A DNA stretch of 57,872 bases from positions 1 through 57,872 of the forward strand of contig JAWQRO010000103.1 of the NCBI GenBank assembly GCA_033557835.1, in the 5' to 3' direction. Below, piece by piece: positions 35,201-44,200 of the stretch. Both the position numbers and the translations under genes were made by a program. Below the pieces are notes generated by a model that had not been told where the DNA came from, did not search any database, and was given only the letters and a program-made list of their open reading frames with translations. This stretch comes from Helochares maculicollis. Lineage: Eukaryota; Arthropoda; Insecta; Coleoptera; Hydrophilidae. Each line of letters opens with the position of its first letter. Position 1 is the first letter of the stretch.

Positions 35201-38200
35201 GAATCGGAATTAATATTATTTTTATATCGGCAAAATGCATTAATTAAGTTCGGGCGTATACTAGCCAACGAAAATGTCAGATCAGTTTCTCGATTGTGAG
35301 AGATTGCTAAATACAATTGCGGAATCATTTTCGGAAAATAGTTATCGTTACACACCAGAACAACGCGATTTAATCTATAAGAACTTAGTAAAAGAATTTC
35401 TAATAACGTAGTAAATTTCGCTTCGCGTTTCCTTATTAAAACTTCATAGGTAAAAGGTGCATATTAAATGTAGCACTTATATTAAAAAAGAGCTTTATGA
35501 GTAGCATTTGGCAAATTACATGTTGCAAGTTGCATTTTGTACGTTTTTATTAGCACATCATGGAACTGTAACGTTATAAATAAAATGTTGAGAATAAAAT
35601 GTTTGGGCAATTGAAGCTATAAATGCCTCAAATATATTTGTATAATGTGCTCTTTTTGTTTCTGCACATTGAAATTTCTGCCGTAAAAATTTCAGGTATA
35701 AATTTTTTTCACAAAAAACTTGCACGTATAACAATTTTACCCATAACAATTGGTCGAAAATTCTCTCATAAAAATTTCTCGTAAAGTTTTCTCACAAAAA
35801 TTTCATACATAAAAATTGTCTCATTAAAATTTCACGCATAAAAATTTATCTCGTAAAAATTTCATGCATAAAAATTTCTTGTAAAAATTTCATGCATAAA
35901 TTTTTTTCGTAACAATTTCATGCATAAAAGTTTTTCTCGTAAAAATTTCAACCATAAAAATTTCTCGTAAAAATTTCATCATAAAAATTTTTCTCGTAAA
36001 AATTTCAACCATACAAATTTTTCTCGTAAAAATTTCAACCGTAAACATTTTTCTCGCAAAAATGTCAACCATAAAAATTTTTCTTGTAAAAATTTCAACC
36101 ATAAAAATTTTTCTCGTAAAAATTTAAAGCATAAATATTTTTCTCAAAAATTTCACGTACAAAAATGTTCTCGAAACAATTTTCTATTTTAGCAATAGTG
36201 GGTAAAGTTTCAACCCTTTAAAAGTTAAAATTGCTACAAGTCCACTTGCGATACCGTAAATCCCAAAATGACCGAAAATTAATGTGAAAAATCCTTACCA
36301 TCTATAAAAGCTTCTCCAAACACGAAAAAAACAGCCACAACCCCAAAGCCACAAAACTTTAAAAACAAATTCATCACTGAAGTCTATAAAAGTTTCACGT
36401 GTTCTAAACTAGGGTAGTACCGATCGGTCAACCATGGGAGTCTTGATGGATTTGAGAAGAAATATTGGGTGCTAGCGTTCTTGACAGAGGTACAGGCTGC
36501 GTATGTGTGTTCACGTATTCCTTATTCGCCCCAGTACTACCAATCCAACATGACATAGACTTGTTCTTCCCCGCGCCTTTTGCAAGAATGTCCGCAGATC
36601 GTACCGTAGAAGTGGTGCAGTGCATTTCACAGCCTGAGGCTTATATTGGCACGGCATCTACTACTACTATTTACCTCTGTTATCCGCACCCGCGACCATT
36701 CCGTCGATCTCTATCTGATCTGATGTAACTTTCAGATAAATTGACTTGACAGTTCGTATACAAATACACGTGCTTAAGTTTGGGTTTGTAGCGGTCAATC
36801 GTGAAGGTCTTCGTTAGTGTTGAGTTTGCGAAATCGCTTAAATAATAATAAATAGCCGATGGCGGGTGATGAAATTTATTTACTATAACATCAGGAGGAT
36901 TTTCTGCTGTTAATTCATGTAGGCGCCACGTCCCAGCGGTCGTTTGAATAACAGGTGGTTTCATAGTACCATGGCTTATGTTTGAAACCACCATAGGTAT
37001 GGTCCTACTTACATAAGAAGATAATATCGATGTACCTAACAATTGTGTATTTATCTGCACGGATACCATGCGATGCATGATCGTACTTATTGAGAGTATT
37101 GCTTCTAAAATGGTACCAGATATAAAATCTTCAATCTTCTACTTTAACAGGAGTTCCTCCTTCAAAATATTAGAAATCTAACATGGGTGCTGACAGTTTA
37201 GGTGACGAAGCCGAAGCGCACTATTGCATAATTGTACTATTAACTAGAAGCAAAATTTGATAGCACACAAAATGCTGTTTCGTAGAATGTATATTGAAAT
37301 GGTGCACAAAAAGAGCGCTTTTTCCTTATGTTTTCCTGTATAACTAGTTGAATCTTTATGATCACTTGATTGTAATATATTAAGATCTTGTGCGTTCAAT
37401 AAAATGAGGCACAAATTTCAATTTTTATATAGATATACTTACAAACCGTTTAGTTTTTTCATAAAACTAATATGTTAGTTACGAAAAATTTTGTGGAATT
37501 TTAAGACGCCAAAAATGTTTATATTTCTATAATTTCTAAATTTTTGATATAATGAAAACGGTGTGTATACTTTGATCTGTTAGTGAGAAGAACTTCTAGA
37601 TCATGATGAAATATATTGATAATTTTGCATCTCCTTAGAATCGATTTTATGTGCTTCTGTCGATAGCAATTATCGCAGGCCTATCAGAAAGTTCTGTCCG
37701 TTTTTGGAATAACACAAAATAATCACATGTTCATGCTTTGAATAAACTGTATGGAATACTATAAGGGCTATCGTTTCTTGCTAGCGTGATGGATATTTGT
37801 ATATTCACATTTGTGAAAAGTGCATTATATCTAGAGGCAAAAACTTGAGCCAGCATTGTTCTGATACCTTCCGCGTTTTTGAATGTTTTGCGTTGCAAAA
37901 AGTTTTGCAAGAACAGAAGCGTTATAACCGGGGGCGCTAGGTCTGGGAAGTATTGCAGATGCGACAGAATTTCGCAGCTTAGCCTCTGCCAGTTTGTGAA
38001 CAGTCCACAAAGCAGCATGTGGCCTAGCATTATCATGAAGTAGTATGATGGTCTTCTTGCCGGGCTCTTTTCTTGGAGAGCTGTCTGTAAATTATCCAAT
38101 TGCTGATAATACCTTTCCGAATTTAGCATTTCATAGATGGTGGCCCAAAGCGCGATTTATTAGAAAGGTCGAAATCACCTTCTTGAGTGTCGTACAAAAT

Positions 38201-41200
38201 GCAGTGACGTAAATGAACTTTGTCAGTAGCCAAAGGTACAACACGATCGCGTCTCATTTAATACTTTCATGAATCATCTTCGTTTCAGTTAATTTGCTAT
38301 CTCAGTACGTATAGATTCAGTGACAAAGAGAGAGCCAAATATGCGTCAAAATAAGAGGTGCAGGCATCCGAATACATCTTTCATTCTTGCTCTTATATTA
38401 ATTCAATAGATATTGACAAATAAATATACGATTAAGCACTACGAAATAATTGCAAAAGTAGATACAACTAACACGCTGTTTATGGCGAGATGAATTTAAA
38501 TTCATAGGAGTAAAGGAAGATCAACATTATCAAAATTTTAAACGAAATGTAACTTTCCACTTAGCAAAATATAAAATATAACGAAATCTAACCTATGGTA
38601 AAAAGATAGAATAAAAATTAACATTACTTTAACTTTTAATTGCGCTGAAATGTATCAAATATATTCAAATGTTTATAGTAGATTCTTTGATATAGCATTA
38701 ATTTTACTGCATGTAAAGTTTAGAAATCATGAGAATTATAGCAACCAGAATGCAAGATGTTAATCAACATTTGGCACTCCAATTAAGTGACCAATTTACT
38801 TTAAAATTTGTTTGTTATGTACAGGATTTAGACGCAAAATTACAGCCAAGCCAATGATTCACGGTTGCACAAGCAAATCTTAAGAAAAGTTCGCCCACAA
38901 TATTGTGCAGTTCTTGAATTCCGGTGGCTGTATTTTAATTGCTTTGAATTTCAAAACGTAGATTAAATAGTAGTATAGGAACAATCAAATATGCTTCGCT
39001 CTCTCGGGATACGCCCGCTTCGCTCGCTCATCCCTTGTGGAATGGAGATCCACTAAGAAATCAACATGCTTAATTCATTGGAAAACATCTCAATCATAAA
39101 ATCAATTTAATTTCTGCACCATTCTTATGTAAAAATATAAATCCTCCAGTACTTTAACACTATACAAATATGTTACAGGAATGTTGAGTGGAGACAATCC
39201 AGAATTTCTCAAATTTGTTGCTGTATGACAGTAGCGGCATCATTTTTATAGATTAGCTATAATACGTAGATGTGCAATATATACATAAAAAAGTTTCAAT
39301 TGAGCCTTATGCTCAATCTCTTAATTTAGAAGCCTTCCAAATGTTCAAACAATGTTTTTCCATCTCAATGGCTCGATATCTTGGCGCAACTTTGGATTTA
39401 GGTTAATTTTGAGGTTACATTTCACTGCTGACGTTTCATTGACGCCACCCTCCGTGGCTATATGCTAAATTAAAGAACAGCTCTCGTACGCACAGTTGTT
39501 GGGGGAACCAATATCGAGGGGAAAGACAATGTTGTCATAAATCAAAAGCAAATGAATACCGAAAATTTGGTTTTGCATCGAAACAAAATTTTATTCCGCG
39601 CTCTATAAATTCTACTTCTTGCCTTATAAATTTCATTCCTCGCTTTACACTCACAACGCATAGCTGGACTCAATAGCATAGAATCTCCCACTTATTTCAA
39701 TCAATAATATATACAGGGGATTGTAGGACCCCCGGTATAGCTGGTTATAAACATCTCGCTCTAAAAATCCTTTATTATGAAAATTATACAAATTATGCGA
39801 CATATCTTCGTGCGCCGTGGATTTTCCTTACTGCTTTCGGTCACGCTTGTTCGTAAACGCCATAATTGGCCATGTTATAAATTTTCTCCGACTTTGTACA
39901 AATTTTACACAGTACTATTTATAGCAGCAAGAATTTTTTATTTAATGTTAATAGCAGCAACAATAATAATTGTGACTAAGTTTTGCCCAAAATTGCAACA
40001 GCGCTGCTAAAAAAAATAAATAAATAACGCAAATACACTTTGAAATCATAACATTTTGAAAGTTTTTGCAAAATAAACAAGTGGAATCTATATCGTCGCA
40101 TAGCAAAGATAAGAAAAATCGCTACCTCGTGTCACCCAATCGATGGTTTTGACTATTTTCATTATCAAGAGATGATGAAAATGGACAAAACATTAAAGCA
40201 TGCATGTGTCCTTCATTATCGAAAACATAAAGCAGTGCGTAGAAAGCCTTAAATTTGCTAATGCCCAAAATTGATAAGGCGATCCTTTTATTGATGTAGA
40301 TGTGCCAAGTAACCGATAATATAGCGGAAGAGGCCAGAGGCTATCATAACATGGGCTTTTTGTTGTAATTCTGATTCGTTGGCCCAAATACTTATCGTTT
40401 TTAACTACGTCATTTTGTTTTATTGTTTGTATACAATACCGCGTGCGAAATTTTGAATTGATCGAATTTTGCTGCGCTAGCCTAGAAATGCGCCTAAATA
40501 TCGATTGGCGCCACTTTGCTCAATTTAGCTTTTCAAGCAGCTCTTAAGTCGGTGACATCAAATCATTATGATATTTATATTAAGTCTTGTTATTATGCAA
40601 AGTTTTAGATTATTTTTAGACATAATTTCATATAATAACAATTGCTTAAAACAATTTTTATACATCCATAAACAAAAGACTATTAATTTATAAATAAGTT
40701 GATACATTGTTTCTTCACGGAGAAATGTGTGCTAAAATATCAGAATCGCTTCTTAGTAGCAATGTCATACTTTGTTTGAGAGTAACCTTGTCCTTCTCAT
40801 ATTAAATTTCGTATTTTTAAAAATTGCAAATTAAATACCAATTTTCTCTTGTCTTGCCACATTCAAACTAAAACGGCATCATTTCTTTTGCAAATAGCTT
40901 CATCGTTTTTCAGCTGACAAATCTTATTGTTCCCATTTCTATTTTTCTCACAATAAATATTTATTAATAATAAGGTGTTAATGATACCAAATTGTAATAA
41001 TAATAAATTGCATAACGTAGGGCCTTCGCATAAGTACTTCTCCAATAAATTAAAAACACTATCTGCAGCCTCACCCATGGTTGCTTTGGTCCCATGATTT
41101 TCCAGAATAAATTTTCAACTTCTGACTTACATAATTCGTAGAATTTCATACCGTATCTGTACCTTATATTTTTTATATATTGTTTTAAAGAGTCCACCAA

Positions 41201-44200
41201 AGTGCAGCACCATTGATTCACTAATACATACTGACCCATTTGGTGCATATCAGTTCTCTATATATGAAACTGAATTTTGTTTATTAATTACACATTTATG
41301 TAATGAAAATACTGGAGATATTTTATTCAAAGTAATACCATTCGCTGCTTATACATCTGTCAATTTGTGGATACTGCCCCGAAATGTCTTGTTTTTTGAG
41401 CCGTTTTCGCAAGTTATTGAGCGCTGCCCAGCAAGTGCCCCTCACATTTACACAAATCTGTAGTACTTGGATGGAGCCATGTTTGGTGAATAAGCCGCAT
41501 GCAAGTATTTACCAACTAAACGCCCGAATTGTGTCTTTGACAGGTTCAACTGTTTGCGATGGTCCATTGTCAGAGGCAAAATCAATTCATGCTGTCTCTT
41601 TGCCTCCACTATGGACGTTTGTCGCATGCTTGGTTCAAATTTACCATTTGTTGTAAATTGCGTTCAGTATTAACGTTTCCACCGTGTTTCAGCAAGTCAA
41701 TAGATAACAACTTTTTGATTCTGCCAAATAAAATATTACCTTCGCACCAAAAGCGATTTTACCTTACAGTCGATACCGGCGGTTTACTTCGAGCTACTCA
41801 CGATTTTTACGCTTTTAGAAATATATACAATTTCCTCACCAATTACTACTCAATATATTAATGATTTACTTTTGTAACTGGAAAGCAGCATTTCGCAAGT
41901 GTTTTTTGTTTTTCGGTTGTTTATTTACCTTTAACTGATTGTTTACTTTGCAATCCAATTATTCGTCTTCACAAAAAAGACAGGCAAAACAATTATAGAT
42001 TTATTTATACTTAGTCTATTATTTCTGGTTACTCGTTAACTGAAATACGTTAAGAAATGAAGGCGCTTCAAAACATATATTAAATGTGACGAAAACGTGA
42101 CCAGACGTTGCAAAACGCCAGCTCAGATTTTGTTATACAAATCGAGATAGTTATAATTTTATTTAAACCTAACCTATCGACTATACACCAATTTTTATGC
42201 CAAAACCGCTCAAGTTTTTTAGGTTTTTGTGTGTTTATTTCTTAATACTTCGCTCGCTCAACCCGAGTAAGCGAAGCTTGTTTGGCTCTAAATCGATTTA
42301 ACTTCGCGAGGACTATTTAATTCTTGTTACACTGCGGTTCTAGTAACGAATGAAGTCACTGGAAATACAAATCAAGATAACTATGGTTTTATTTACACAC
42401 CGATTTATGTCCCATAACCGTACAAGCTTCGCTTACTCGGTAGCTCGTTAAAGAATGACGACGCTTAAAAATATAGTTTCAAATTTGATTAAAACATGTA
42501 ACATGTAAAACGATACAAATGCAGTTTTTGACGTTATGCGAGTTAATTTTTTCACCTTTTTAATCTTTCCCATGACCTACAGATGTATAGAGGCGTCATC
42601 TCGCGACACATTTCATTGTTTAGCAAGTTTTTGCTGCGTTTAAGCGTCATCCACGTCTACTTATGGTTGCAATTTGGTGTCTTCAACCTTCTTGGTGGTC
42701 TTTTACGTTCTTCGTCGCTCAATATTGCCCATTTTGGATTTTTAAATCTCCCAAAACACTTCGCTTTACCAAGAGCATACTCACTATAAGGTTCGACGAC
42801 CATTTGAAGGGGTTCTGCGGCTGCTTTTTTAAATGGCACCGAAAAATAAAAGCTACCCGCAAAATTAAATGTTCACGCACGAAATGTGACATGTCCAATT
42901 CTGTGAAAAAATATGTTGTATGAAAATTTTAGTCAGTTAACGGTATTTGTCAAATAAAAATATAAGGAAACGGCGCCAATGCGCCGGTTTAACAGCGCCT
43001 ACATTGACATCTAGAGGAAATTCGAGGCTCCTGTAAATTATTTGTGCAATCTATCAAGTTTGTTTATTTCAAGAGACTTTCCCGTGGCATGTAAATTGCA
43101 CAATATTGATCGAAATCTATTGCAACTCAAACCGGATTTCCAAAATCACATGTACAGCGGAACTGCATCCCAATAAGTTGCAGTTCATTACATTTACCCA
43201 TATATAGAAGTAATTCGAGAAAAACCTTCGTTTCATTCGTTTCATCTTTCATTGGTAGCCTTCCACGCAGAGAATCTACGACTTCTTCGTAAAATTCCCG
43301 AGTTATAAATCCATAGTGAGGCTTTTACTTTGGTCTACTAAAACCGTTAAAAACAATTGTGATAATCATATCCAACAATTTTCCAATAATTTTGATGCCA
43401 ATTTTTAGTCCGATGATTTCACCAAAAGAAAACTTGGGAGGTTTTAGCCTATATATCGCAAAAGAATCCCTCTTCATTAAGTTAAACATCAAAAAATATA
43501 TTGCAAAGTTGCTTTCAACAGCTGCATCGTTAATGGGTCATGGCCAGTTCGTGAATCTTTAGAAAACTCAACAATATCTTCCCATTCATTTTCACTCAGA
43601 TCAAAGCAATGCCCAAACTCTCCACCGGTCAATTTTCTCTTACACCCCATATTATAAAACTCAAACGGAAGTAATAGAGAACGAATAATACAGTGTTAAG
43701 TACACGATAGATGATGCAAAACTGAACAAATTGGCTTCATAGCCAACGGTTCATGCAACACGTGAAAAACATTTAGTTACATCCAAGCATTATTATTTAT
43801 TTGGAGCCTTAATTTTCGTAAGCTGGCATGTAGAACATTATCTACAAGAGTTTAGTTTGAAGTGAATATTCAAAGAGGCGACAGTTAGCCAAACCAGAGA
43901 TTGATCTTAACAATTTCTTTCGGGAACAACATGATCTATTACGAAAAATGAACTCTGGGAATGATGGATGTGGCGGGAGCCACGCTACAGACATAACTGA
44001 TGATGGAAAGTTTCGAGATAATTAAAAATTTTACAAGAAAGTAACCCCGAGTACGTGGTGCGCTACTACATAGTTTCCATATTAAAATAAGGCGGAAAAT
44101 AAACAAAGTATTCTAAGTGCACTTTTCCCAACTCCGTGCAAAACTAGAGCAACAACAAAAAGTCTAAAATTTACAATGCTAAGCGGCGATAATCGCTGTA

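Noticed and set aside
35680..36185. CRISPR-like array
   Set aside because: The units are contiguous and degenerate with no unique spacers, in a eukaryotic intron. It is a minisatellite.
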